From Pleurotus ostreatus/Saccharomyces cerevisiae fusant (Eukaryota; Opisthokonta): 21,015 nucleotides of DNA. This document shows, one piece after another, positions 8,825 to 18,628 of the stretch (the stretch's first letter is position 1; the number at the start of each line of letters is the position of its first letter). Where the stretch lies: assembly GCA_024196135.1 (NCBI GenBank), contig JAMQCK010000511.1, forward strand, positions 1 through 21,015, written 5' to 3'. The notes beneath the pieces are model-generated. The model made no database searches and had not been told where the DNA came from. It saw only the letters and a list, made by a program, of their open reading frames with translations. A program made the position numbers and the translations under genes.

Positions 8825-10187
8825 ATGCCCCCTTCTATACTGTCCAGCTCTATCTCTACTCAAAAAGACATGGACGCTTTGCCGATAATCGACTACCGCC
8901 TCATCAACCTAGACACTGGCTACTATCGTCGCCAGGTCTGTGAATCTCGTGGCGCACGCGAGCCCCTCTCATCGTGCAGCTCGACAGATGGAACACTTTG
9001 AGTATTACTGGGGTATGGAGAAAGGGGCACTTGATCTCTCGACACCGCTAAACCATATACAACGTGCGTTGCCCAGTCCACCTCGCGTTTACGATGCTTA
9101 CATCTCCTGCACCTAGTTCGCAGCGACATGGCCGAGCGTATGGACAATTCCGAGTGGGCTATCCTTCCTACCAAAAAGACACTTGATACAATTAAGGCCT
9201 TGACCGAGTTCAACACAACCGCAGGCATGAACAAAAGGAAGCACTTCACCGAAGTACGTTGCGCGCGTTATGCTTGCATTCAGATACTCACGACCCTAGG
9301 AACTTCCAGAACAAGAGTACGAATATGACTTCCTGCCACTACGCATCACCAAGCGAGACCGACCGTCGATGTACCTCAAGCGAGGCTCGACTGTCAGGAC
9401 GATCAAGAAAGCGTATTCCAAGATGCCGCGCCTCAGGTCTCGCGCACATCCCCTCTTCGTGATCTTCCACGCAAATCGTCAAATCCTGTCTGGCTCTTCC
9501 CACTCGGATGCGAAAGCGGAGCGGCTCATCCGATCAACGGGTGCCCTGCTACACCCTTGGGACAGTTCTCCTCCTGTCGAGTTCACCGTGGGGCCCGATG
9601 TCTGGCAGAAACACCGACATCCTTCGAGCGATGACGGCTCTGTTGCGCGCGCCCAGCTGAAGACCTGCAATACTTCGCGCGCGCAGAGGCCGGAGCGCGC
9701 CGCACGCAAGTCTACTCGCGCCCCTTCTCCCCAGCTTCAGCATCGCCAGGACAGGCCTTCGATCTATGACTATGCACGGCGACGGCCATCTCCCAAATCA
9801 GCCGTTCTTCCTCGAAGTGCCCGCGCTTCCGAGTCCGGGTCTTCCGACAGCGCCGTCGATGCCAATTTCTCGCCAGCCGACCTCCGAGACTGGCTAGACT
9901 CTATCAGTCCCAAGGCCAAGTCCAGAACGAAGAACGCTTGTCCTCCTTCACCGAAGTGTGACGCCGTTCTTGCGCGGTATCGCAAGGAGTCGGCTCGCGA
10001 GCCTCGAAACGCACTGCGAGTGACTCTGATGCTAACCACCAGTGGACTGGTGGGCGGGGGCAACTCCGAGACAAGTCGCTCCATCTATTGTAGCAACGAC
10101 TGGGCGATGAATATCTATGACAAGTGTCTATGGTCGTCGAATCCCCCCGAGGGAGCCCAATTCGACTACATCGACCTCATTCCATAA
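8825..10187 (+). CDS. Fungal hypothetical protein, HNH-family-like layout without catalytic core
   Basis: The exons are 8825-8935, 8988-9063, 9117-9253 and 9300-10187. A likely further in-frame intron lies at 9977-10042 (donor GTATCG, branch GCTAAC, acceptor CAG). The protein is 381 residues if that intron is removed and 403 if it is kept. The N-terminal half reads PIIDYRLINLDTGYYRRQ, FEYYWGMEKGALDL and LRSDMAERMDNSEWAILPT. This matches the order WYWG, then LRxDxHxxxDxxxWxLxPT, seen in HNH-like basidiomycete proteins. Here, however, the histidine position is alanine, and no CxxTG or CHI motif precedes it, so nuclease activity is unlikely. Residues after about 190 are Ser/Arg/Pro-rich and disordered. 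The last part, SNDWAMNIYDKCLWSS, is more ordered. The start is the first ATG after a CT-rich leader. I do not know its function. The exon chain is well supported. Confidence 0.7.
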
Positions 10188-10917
10188 CGAGGCTCGTTCG
10201 GACGGCACTCCATGCTCTTCGATTATCCCGCCATGCTGCAGATCATCGCGATAGCTCCGACGGTGCGCTCAGCCACGTATGAGCTTCCCAAGACCGGCTC
10301 GCGACGGCGGACCATGCAGCTCCCGCGACGCCCTCCCCTCGGCCGCGCCGCTGTGTATGCACATGCATGACCAACCGACCTCTGGGTCCGGGACGAGCGT
10401 CATGTAGCCAGGCGGCAAAATCGCACGCTCCGCGGAGCCTGCCTTCTCCGACTTCCGGGGCTATTTGCGCGACCCTAAGCTCCTTGCATCTTCGGGCCTC
10501 GCACTGTGGATGTGGCAGCGGGCCGTGCACGTAGCACAGATGACTGTATACTCTAGCATTTCTCAAAATGGCGAGGCGGTTGCAGCGGTCTGCCAGGGTC
10601 AGACAAACTGCTAATTTCTGTCATATCGTTCTTTCCAGAGCTGCGTAAGCATCAAGTAGGAGACCAGTCCGCGCCGGCAATATCCGAATGCTTCCGTCGC
10701 TCATGATCATTTGCCTCCGCGCGACTGGATCACACCGGCCTCTGCCACTGCTTTCAATCTTTCATTCGAAAGCAACATGTTATATTTCGGCAGCATACAT
10801 TCGTGATGAGTCTCTGCGAACGTGACAAATACGCGAGTCGATCCTGTACACAAGAAGTCGGGCTTTAGCAAATATGTCGATCGCTCGTTTGTGAACTTCG
10901 CTCGCGGCGGCCGTTGG
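10188..10917. other. Intergenic region between two convergent genes
   Basis: These 730 bases lie between the stop codons of two genes that point at each other, so both 3' untranslated regions fall here. A 107-codon minus-strand frame (10243-10566) is rich in Arg/Ala/Gly and has no recognisable motif. I regard it as spurious. No repeat or RNA gene was seen. Confidence 0.5.
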
Positions 10918-12361
10918 CTAGATAGTCGCAGTCTGCTGGGCCTGCTGGTGGAGCTGATCAGAAAGCTGGTCGATCGTCAGCTGTTGTGCCTGAGTCAGGA
11001 AAGCGGCCTGCTGGTATTTCTGCACTGTACAAATCGTCAGGCCCGACAAAAGGGATAGGCGAAAGCTGCATGGCTTACCGGCATCCGCGAGAGCATTCCA
11101 CTTATCCACCACCTTTTGGTCGACGAAGCTAGCGATGGCGGCCTCCGCTGTGCTGACATCTGTGTGCACCATGTTCTGGAGGCTGGTGAGGTCTCCGCTG
11201 ATGGCAGACCAGATGCCATGCATCTTCTGGATGGCAGTGATGGCAGGCTGAATCGAGGCGATGAAGCTCTTCAAGTCCGTCTGGAGGTGATTCAGTCATC
11301 ATTGTGCACGGACAAGGATGGAAGGGAGCGCACGTCGACGGCTGTGAGGTCGGCGATGACACGGGTATCATCCGTGACCTCAGCGCTCTCGGTGCTGATG
11401 TCCGACTTGAGGGTGTCGATGTCGTCGGCGAGCTCGGCGGCGGCGTGGCCGTAGATGCCAGCAACGACGGAGGCGGCGATGATGCCCCAGAAGGGGACCC
11501 AGGCGTACGTGAGGGTAGTGCACGCAACGATTTTGTCTGCGAACCGCGATCAGAGGCTTTGGCATGGTAGTGCAGTGGCAAGTACGCACCATGCTCGTAT
11601 GCTGCCTGATCGGCCGCGAGGGTCTGACGGTCGTTCTGGAGCTTCGTCTTCAGGTCATCGAGGCTGCCAGTTTCTGCGGTAATCGCGTCCTGAACGGCCG
11701 TCTGCCGCGCCTGAAGGTCCGACTGGTCCTGCATACATTGCGTCTCGAAGTTCTGGAGGTCGGTGACTGCCGTCTCGGCTTTCGTTATGATACCAGCAAT
11801 CGCCTGAACCTGGACGTTGACGAGATCGTCGACTTGCTGCGTGATCTTGTTCTTGTCCTCGGTAGTATTGGTGGGACTCGCGAAGCTGCTGATCAATTGG
11901 AATATGCTGGCTAAGGCGCAAAGTCAGTCGAGAGAATGCCATGCATGCCGAATCATCGTACCGTACAACGAGTCATCGACAGTGCCCCCGGCGTTCTGGG
12001 CGTAGCTGTATACATCTGCGGCGATGTTGACTATATCGGGATACGTCGTGTTCTTGAAGGTGTTGCAATGGGCGGAAACCTGCACGTGCATCGGTCAAGC
12101 TCGCGAACAGCAACGGAGATGATAATCGGCGCGGCTCACCGTCTTATATTCATCAACCAAGTCGCCGATGACGGTAGCATACTGGGACATGGCGCTGTCA
12201 GAGATGTCCAGGCGCGTCTGGTAGTCGGCGGGGGTCAGAGGCAGTAGCGCGCCCGACCACAGGTACTTCAGGAGATTGTACATGTCGTCCTGCTGTAGAC
12301 AGTAGTTGCCGTCGCTGTTGACAAGGGCGCCAGGAGACATATCGACGGTGGTGGAAGACAT
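10918..12361 (-). CDS. Alpha-helical pore-forming-toxin-like protein, paralogue 1
   Basis: This predicted 390-residue protein has six exons on the minus strand: 12361-12140, 12079-11962, 11910-11590, 11536-11334, 11280-11079 and 11024-10918. All five introns are GT-AG and 51-60 nt. The gene is intact, with no frameshift. Most of the protein is predicted helical and coiled-coil-like, with heptad-rich Gln/Asp/Lys stretches in exon 3. A single hydrophobic segment at about residues 226-250 (containing LTYAWVPFWG) sits between the two helical halves. That layout is the one known for the HBL/NHE, Cry6A, XaxA and ClyA families of soluble proteins that insert a hydrophobic head into membranes. No signal peptide is visible. 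The exon pattern and sequence closely match the gene at 16857-18310. The toxin family is inferred from architecture and needs a profile search. A harmless coiled-coil role is possible. Confidence 0.75.
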
Positions 12362-12431
12362 GGCGTTCGGTGAAGATTCGTATGCAGGTCGAAAGAAGGG
12401 GTCTGTTGGAGAGGTGAACCGCAGACGGCGT

Positions 12432-12437
12432 CTTATA
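12432..12437 (-). promoter_or_regulatory. TATA box of toxin-like paralogue 1
   Basis: On the minus strand the sequence CTCCATATAAGACG places TATAAG about 71-76 bases upstream of the ATG at 12361. The spacing suits a short leader. Paralogue 2 has a TATAAG at a similar distance. Confidence 0.55.
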
Positions 12438-12931
12438 TGGAGTGGAAGGATGGATCGGGGTCAACTGACGCCTTACCAGCTTAGTGCCATGCGTGAACAC
12501 CAGCTCAGTGCGTCGGTCTCCGCATCAAAAGGCTGTATCTTTCGATTGGAAGGTAAGGTCTTCAGTACCGGCCGGCGGCGCTGAAGCACCAGACCCTGTG
12601 AGTTGGCTAACAGTGAAGCGCAGCCCTCAGCTGAGTCGAATTCTTGTGAATCCTACCGGTGGAGAAAGAACCCCTACTGTCAATCGTGGATAGCTATTCA
12701 GTCAGATCTGGCTAGAAAGAAGCATGGGGAGACTGCTTTCCATTAGACCATCTCACCGAGCTTATTTGAAGGTCAGTGGCTGCGCCAGGCGAGAGCTAGA
12801 GGCAAGGCGCAAGATATCGCCGAGGAAGTATCGGGACACGGCCCTGGAAGATGGTCATCTATATTCCCCTGTCTTCACCGCTGCTAGCCCTCGTTCAATC
12901 TGAGAGCTGTACAAGACCGGCTTCCCAGACT
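12438..12931. other. Intergenic region: promoter of paralogue 1 and 3' end of HCS1
   Basis: No gene was seen. The helicase stops at 12932 on the minus strand, so its 3' untranslated region extends down from there into sequence that must also hold the upstream promoter of the toxin-like gene starting at 12361. Only short, motif-free frames occur. Confidence 0.5.
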
Positions 12932-15900
12932 TCAATCTAAGCCGCCGTATCGCACGTCAGCATGGGCCTCCAGCCACGCCAGCCATTCTTTGAGGTACGA
13001 GCCGCCGTATGCCACCGTCCCGGAGTCGCCAACGACGCAAAGCTGGCGCTTAGCACGGGTCATGGCGACGTTCATACGCCGCTTTTCCTTGAGGAAGCCG
13101 ACTTCGCGCTACAAGAGTGTCATCAATATCGTATTCACGACCGACTTTTGGGTCAGAAGCTCGCAGCCATGGAAACTCCTCTAAGACGTACCTTGTCGTT
13201 GCTTCGAACCATGCTGATGATGACCGCCTCCTTCTCGCGACCCTGCATGCCGTCGACAGTCCCGATCTCGAGGTCGGGGCCGTGGAGGGGACGGAGCAGC
13301 GACGTGAGCAAGCCAACTTGCGCCTGGTACGGCGTGATGACCGCTATTTGCGACGGAAGGACGCCAGATTTCGTCTGATAAGGTAAGATTAATGAATCAA
13401 GATCCGTGAGGGAGTATACACGCACGAGCTCGCCGACCCAGTCCTTGACGATCGTTGCTTCATTCTCGTTACACCGGCTTCCCTCGTCGTTATCTCCTTC
13501 CAAGCGCTCGTAGTACTCGCACCCTGCCGTATCGAAGAAGACGACGGGTAAGGCGAGCGGGTCGTCCTCGTCCTCTCCTACGCCAGCCGACTCTCGTGCC
13601 ATCTTGACCGACGGCAGATCACGAAGGAGGCGCTTCGCAACGGAGGGGTCAGGTTGGAGCTTGCCGCCATAAAGTGCTTTGGAGGGGAAGTCGCAGATAT
13701 CTTGGTGCATTCTGACCAAGAAATCGCTCTCAGTGGGGTGCAAAGCTCGTGCAGACGGGTATCGTACCTATACTGTACCTTGAGCATACGCTTGATGCTC
13801 GGGCCATGCATCTTCTCGAGGCGGTCGAAAAGGGTCGTCTCCAACGTGCGTGGTGGCCGGAGGATGGGCGTACGGGTCCGCTGCTTGGGTTGAGCCTTGG
13901 GAGCAGGCTCGGCCGGTACTGCTGGCGTATCGGCCTCAGCCTCAGCCTCCTCGGTGTCATCCGCCATGCCCGCGTCAGCTTCGTCCTCTTCGCTCTCCGA
14001 AGTAGGCGGCTCTTCCGCTTCATTCTCCACCGTCGCCGCCTCGGGCTTGTCGCTCTTGGTCGTTAGGTCCTTCGCGGTCGCAGGCTTGTCCTTCCCGGCC
14101 TTCTTGTCCTTGCCCTTCTTGTCGATCGATAGGATGGTCGGTGGCAGTTGCATTGGGTCACCCGCCAGAATGAGTTTCTTCGCCTTAAAGATAGGCACCC
14201 AGCAGACGGCTTCGACGGCCTGGGTTGCTTCGTCGATGATGACCGTGTCGAAGTCCAGGGACCGAAGCTGACGGTTTCCTGCTGTATGACAGGTAGCGAG
14301 GACGACCTACAAGGCAGGGTAAGTCTACGATGAAGAGAAGAGAAAACATCGTGACCATACCTGAGCCTCCGATAGAACGGACTTGACCACGCCTCCCTCG
14401 CGCTGGCGGTACCTGGGCGTCTCAATCAGAGCTCTTCGGCTGTTGAAATGACGGTGACGCACTCCTTCCGCAGAGCTTTGACCTCGTCCCACATCTTCTT
14501 GCGTTCAAGGCCTCGCGGCGCCTTTCCCTTGGCGCCCTTTCCCTTCCCGGATAGTACGCCTAGAGCCGCCTCAAGTTCAGCTTTGACGTCCTTCGCGAGC
14601 GCAGCCTACATCCTGCTCAGCCACTGAGACCATAGCCGGGTCTTATGACGACTCACTGCATCCGTGCGACCTGCTTGTACTTCGAGTGTCGCATCGAGCA
14701 CACCATCGTTGGCCATGACGCGAGCGGGATGTCCTACCCGCGTGACCTTCAAACGCGACGTGCGTGAGTCCACTGGGAGCGCCAACAGCCGTTCGAGGAT
14801 ATTGTCGACGGCGAGGTTGGAGGCGCCGCATACGAGCAAGCGCTGGCCGCGAGTGCAGAGCTGCCGAATGAGCTCTATTAAAGTATGTGTCTTTCCTGTG
14901 CCGGGTGGGCCGTGGATGCAAGCGACTTCGGGCGAAGCGAGGCAGAATCTGAGGACGAGGAACGTTAGGTGATACTCGCCTTGTGTAAACGCAAGGTACC
15001 TAATGGCATCTTTTTGACTGTCGTTCAGCGTCGGGTCTAAGAACTCGAGATCAATGGCCGCAATCTTTGCAGACGGTGATGCCTGTCCGAGCAGGACGCG
15101 GTGCATGGTATTGAGGCGCGGAAACGCTTTGTCGTCAGGTGGCTATAACATTTCAGTCAGTAATCATCGAGCCATCGGCACTGAAGGCATACGTTTTCTG
15201 ACGTGATCTTCTGTAAAGTATCGATAGCTTTGTCCATCCTGTAAGCCGCAAGTTAGCTGATGTACGGTTGTTTGAACGGTTTCTGTCATACCTATCGTAG
15301 GTAACATTATTCGCCAGCTTGACCAGCCGCAGGCGGTCTGAAAGATCAAGCTCTTCATCGGTGTCAACAGCGACAGTGATCCGCGTATCCGACATCTCAT
15401 CCCGCCATCAGTACGGCGAGCAGGCGGAACGGCTTCGTACGTACCTTGTACACTACACCCTCAGCCACCTTACCCTTGGATCCAGTAGTAGACGCTTGTT
15501 TTTTGCTTGGGCCCTTGGTTTTTTGTGTCGATGTTACATTGGCCTCAATACGCGCGAGGTCGCCCGTGCTATACGGTACCATGAGGGCCACGCCGGAATG
15601 TACAAAGAAGAGTCTTACCGTAGCGTGTGAGGTGGGAATATCGGGCTAGCATGGTGCGCAGATGGTCTCTCCAGTTCAACGAGACTGTCTTTTCATACCG
15701 TCAGTACGGGTTCTTCGCGTTCGATGTGCTAAGCAAAAGCACGGCGAAAGGCAAGAAGTAGTCGCACGTTTTCCCACCCAGCCCAATGTTGATTGATGCT
15801 ACACCCAAATTAAGGAGCGCTAAACCCTTCTGTTCGAGCAGCTTTGGGCCACAGTTCGAGAGAAGCAGGGACGAGCGCTCGATTTCCGCCTGTCGCTCTG

Positions 15901-15961
15901 CAGACAGTAGCTGACGCTGCCGTTCGATAAATTTGGAGAGATTCGAGGTTGCCATGTTCAT
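12932..15961 (-). CDS. HCS1: DNA polymerase alpha-associated helicase A homologue (UPF1-like SF1 helicase)
   Basis: A predicted 782-residue ATP-dependent 5'-3' helicase of the Hcs1/IGHMBP2 family, acting on DNA or RNA. Thirteen exons on the minus strand: 15961-15768, 15684-15619, 15568-15445, 15395-15292, 15238-15193, 15142-15000, 14948-14657, 14605-14463, 14412-14361, 14306-13768, 13711-13426, 13374-13192, 13108-12932. The N terminus has [27 protein letters not shown] and [20 protein letters not shown]. Then come LANNVTYDR, Walker A GPPGTGKT (239-246), the DEATQ box (413-417), GDPMQLPP (437-444), [38 protein letters not shown] and [17 protein letters not shown], so all core helicase motifs are present. 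A Lys-rich then Glu-rich insertion of about 90 residues follows GDPMQLPP, making the protein longer than typical relatives. An in-frame ATG at 15955 is an alternative start. The exon 11 junction could be 13420 instead of 13426. Confidence 0.95.
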
Positions 15962-16856
15962 CTTCGTTAAGCTTAATGAAGGGATCCAAGCTAAGTCTCC
16001 AACCCAAAGGTGATGGCCTATGGCAAGTTGGGAATGCCGAAGCCTCGGCAGGTCGGCAGGATGAGCATCGGCATTCTCCGATATCGCTCCCGCGGTCGTG
16101 ATTTCTGGAAATCCACGACTCGAATTTGAACAAGACCATCATGCATGCAATTCTCTCGTCGAAGTGATTGAGACCAGTCCAAGCTCTTCTCCTAGGCGTC
16201 ACCTAAATTTGACAATCCCTCCCATATCGTCTTGATACCGTGTTACTGAACAGTTGGCAGCGCACATCAATGAGCTTTGATATCCCTCCGGTGTATGAGC
16301 TGAGAACTGCTGTCCTCCTCAGTCCAACTCACAGCACGCGAACATATTATCGCTCACGAGAATATACTGCAGAGAACAAATCCTAGCTCCCTTGGCTCTA
16401 ACGTCCGATTTACGTCTGACTTGGGGAACGTGCTTTGGGTATCGCCAGCGTCAGTCTTCTGAGCCGTGCAATCCTCCCTAGTGTGGTCATCGATGTCATT
16501 GGTGAGTGACCACTTCGCCACAATGAGGCCTGACGGCGGGTTCTGCTCGCAAAACCGGCTGGGAGATGAATGACGAAGGTTGCTGTCTATCGCCCCCCAT
16601 ACGTTGGTTGGCACCAGTGGGGCGACTAACGCGCCTATTAGAAAGTTCGTTGGACTCCGCAGCGAGGGTGCTGACCTTGTACGCTTCGTCCATTGGCATT
16701 AAGTACCTGGCCGCACCACTGACCCTGATTCGCAGGTTATTCGCCCGATGAGAGCATTGCATGCAACTCTGGGCCGGTCTTCGTTCGCGTCCACAGTATA
16801 AGTCCAGGTTCTGACACGTCGGCCATCTTTACTATCCCCCCTCCACCTAAAGCACC
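15962..16856. promoter_or_regulatory. Divergent intergenic region between HCS1 and toxin-like paralogue 2
   Basis: These 895 bases contain the promoters of two genes transcribed away from each other. Minus-strand frames at 15810-16202, 16354-16614 and 16496-16762 have no family motif and no convincing splice context. The only clear signal is the TATA box at 16797-16802. The helicase side lacks an obvious TATA box, as expected for a housekeeping gene. Confidence 0.5.
16797..16802 (+). promoter_or_regulatory. TATA box of toxin-like paralogue 2
   Basis: CACAGTATAAGTCC places TATAAG 55-60 bases before the ATG at 16857. A CT-rich stretch (CTATCCCCCCTCCACC) follows just upstream of the ATG. Confidence 0.6.
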
Positions 16857-18310
16857 ATGTCTACTGCCCAATCTGTCGACCTGTCGCCCAAAGGCCTGCT
16901 CAACGACAGCGGCAACTACGTCCTCCAGCAGGACGACTTAGCCAACCTCGTGAAGTACATATGGGCGGGTGTACTTCTCCCAGGCGACACGGACACCTAT
17001 CAGGAGCGCCTTAATGTCTCGACTACGACGATGCAAAAGCTGTCCGAAGTCGTGACGCCGCTGCTATCGACCTTCAACGAAGTAAGGAGCATCATACCCC
17101 GCCTTGTTGCGCGAATACTCACGAATGCTCAGTCCGAAGCCCACTGCGAGATGTTCAAGGACAAGATCTACCCGAGCATCGTCAGCATCGCCGACGACAT
17201 ATACAGCTATGCTCAGGATGCAGGTGGCACCGAGCAGAACTCCTACTATGGTGCGTTATCATGTCCGCGCGCCTCATCATGCTGCTAACATGCTCGCCGC
17301 AGCGACCATCCTACGATGCATCCGCAGCTTGGCCACCGCCTCGTCTCAGCCGGAGAAAGACGATCTCGAGCAGACGATCGACAGCCTCTACGACACACTG
17401 ATCAAGAACGCTACGGCGATCCAGACGAAGATCCAGGAGGTCGCCGAGGAACTCAGCAAGTTTGGGGATCAGACTTACGAGGATTCCTCCGCACTGAAGG
17501 AGCGCAAGCTGGCTGTGGAGGACATGCTCACCTCGGACGCCGGAGCGCTCGAAGCCCTTCAGCGCCAGCTCGAGGAGAACCACACCGAACTCAAGGCTGA
17601 CCAGGCGGAGTACGAGCACGGTAAGGGTGCTGTGCGTGACGACTACCCGTATGATCTGACCATGCTCTGCAGATCAGATCGTTGCGAGCACGGCGCTCAC
17701 CTACGCTTGGGTCCCCTTCTTGGGCGTCATCACCTCTTCCGTTGTAGCCGCTGCCAGCGGAAGGGCCGCCGCTGCGATGGCCGAACGCATCAAGCTGGTC
17801 AATCAGCTCATCGCCGAGGAGACGGACGAGGCCGGGAGCCGAACGGGAGTGATCACGGACGAGAGGCGCATCGTCGCCGATCTCATTTCGGTGGATGTAT
17901 GTACTGGCTCCATTTCGCTTATTGAGTTCGACGGCTGAGCGCCTTCACGACAGATGGACACGGACAGCCTGCTCGCCGCAGTTGGGCCGGCTATCCAGGC
18001 TCTGCAAGGGGTGCTGGCCGCGCTCCAGGCCATCGCTGGGCAGCTGGCAAACCTCAAGGACCTGGTGAACACCGACTCGAGCAAGGCGGATGCGGCCATC
18101 AAGAAGATCGTTGACTCAGAGGTGGTAGACGAATGGAATGCTCTCGCGAACGCCGGTCAGTTCGCCACCTCGTTCTACACCTTCGCTTGAGACTTATCGT
18201 GCACTTCAGTCGACAAGTACCGGCAGACTGCCTTCGTCACTCCTGTTCAGGAGATCTCGCTGGACCAACTTTCTCAGCAGCTGCAGAAGCGGGTCGGCAC
18301 TGCTGTTTGA
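16857..18310 (+). CDS. Alpha-helical pore-forming-toxin-like protein, paralogue 2
   Basis: This predicted 395-residue protein has six exons: 16857-17081, 17133-17250, 17303-17620, 17673-17896, 17954-18155 and 18210-18310. All introns are GT-AG, mostly 51-57 nt, in the same phases as paralogue 1. The gene is intact. Shared blocks include GNYVLQQDDLANLVKYIWAG near the N terminus (paralogue 1 has GNYCLQQDDMYNLLKYLWSG), LTYAWVPFLG in the single hydrophobic segment (about 226-250), and VDEWNALANAG near the C terminus. The region before the hydrophobic segment is Glu/Lys/Gln-rich and coiled-coil-like. This is the soluble two-helical-halves-plus-hydrophobic-head plan of the HBL/NHE/Cry6A/ClyA group. 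Exon 4 is seven codons longer than in paralogue 1. No signal peptide is visible, so any delivery would be by lysis or unconventional secretion. The family assignment is inferred from architecture. Confidence 0.75.
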
Positions 18311-18628
18311 ACGGTTTACTGAATAACGCGCGCAGGAAATGACTGAACTTTGTACTTTTATCGGCGAATGTGCCGCTAGCGAAACAGAGAGCTCTTCATT
18401 GTTTTGCCCATGCTCGTACGATGATGCGTCAACACTATGCTCGCTCGGCCTCACTCCCAGGTTCTCACTTGTGCATCTTGACACCCGCAACGATGTACTA
18501 TCATGATAGACCCTTGCCTTGTCCGTGAACACCGGTCCCAAGGTCCTCCTCCGCGCAAGATTAAAGACGGTCAGTAAGATGAATACAATCGCCACAAGCA
18601 CATTCTACTATGATACAGATTTTGTTTC
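18311..18628. other. Convergent 3' intergenic spacer
   Basis: These 318 bases between the stop codons of toxin-like paralogue 2 (+) and CCT6 (-) must hold both 3' untranslated regions and polyadenylation sites. A minus-strand frame (18206-18601) overlaps it but has no recognisable motif. Confidence 0.5.

Noticed and set aside
10021..10042. Very short intron GTGACT to CCACCAG near the end of the plus-strand hypothetical gene
   Set aside because: At about 24 nt it is too short for a fungal intron. The same acceptor with the donor at 9977 gives a normal 66-nt intron.
10243..10566. Minus-strand open frame of 107 codons downstream of the HNH-like pair
   Set aside because: It has Arg/Ala/Gly-rich composition, no motif, no splice partners, and sits in a convergent 3' region.
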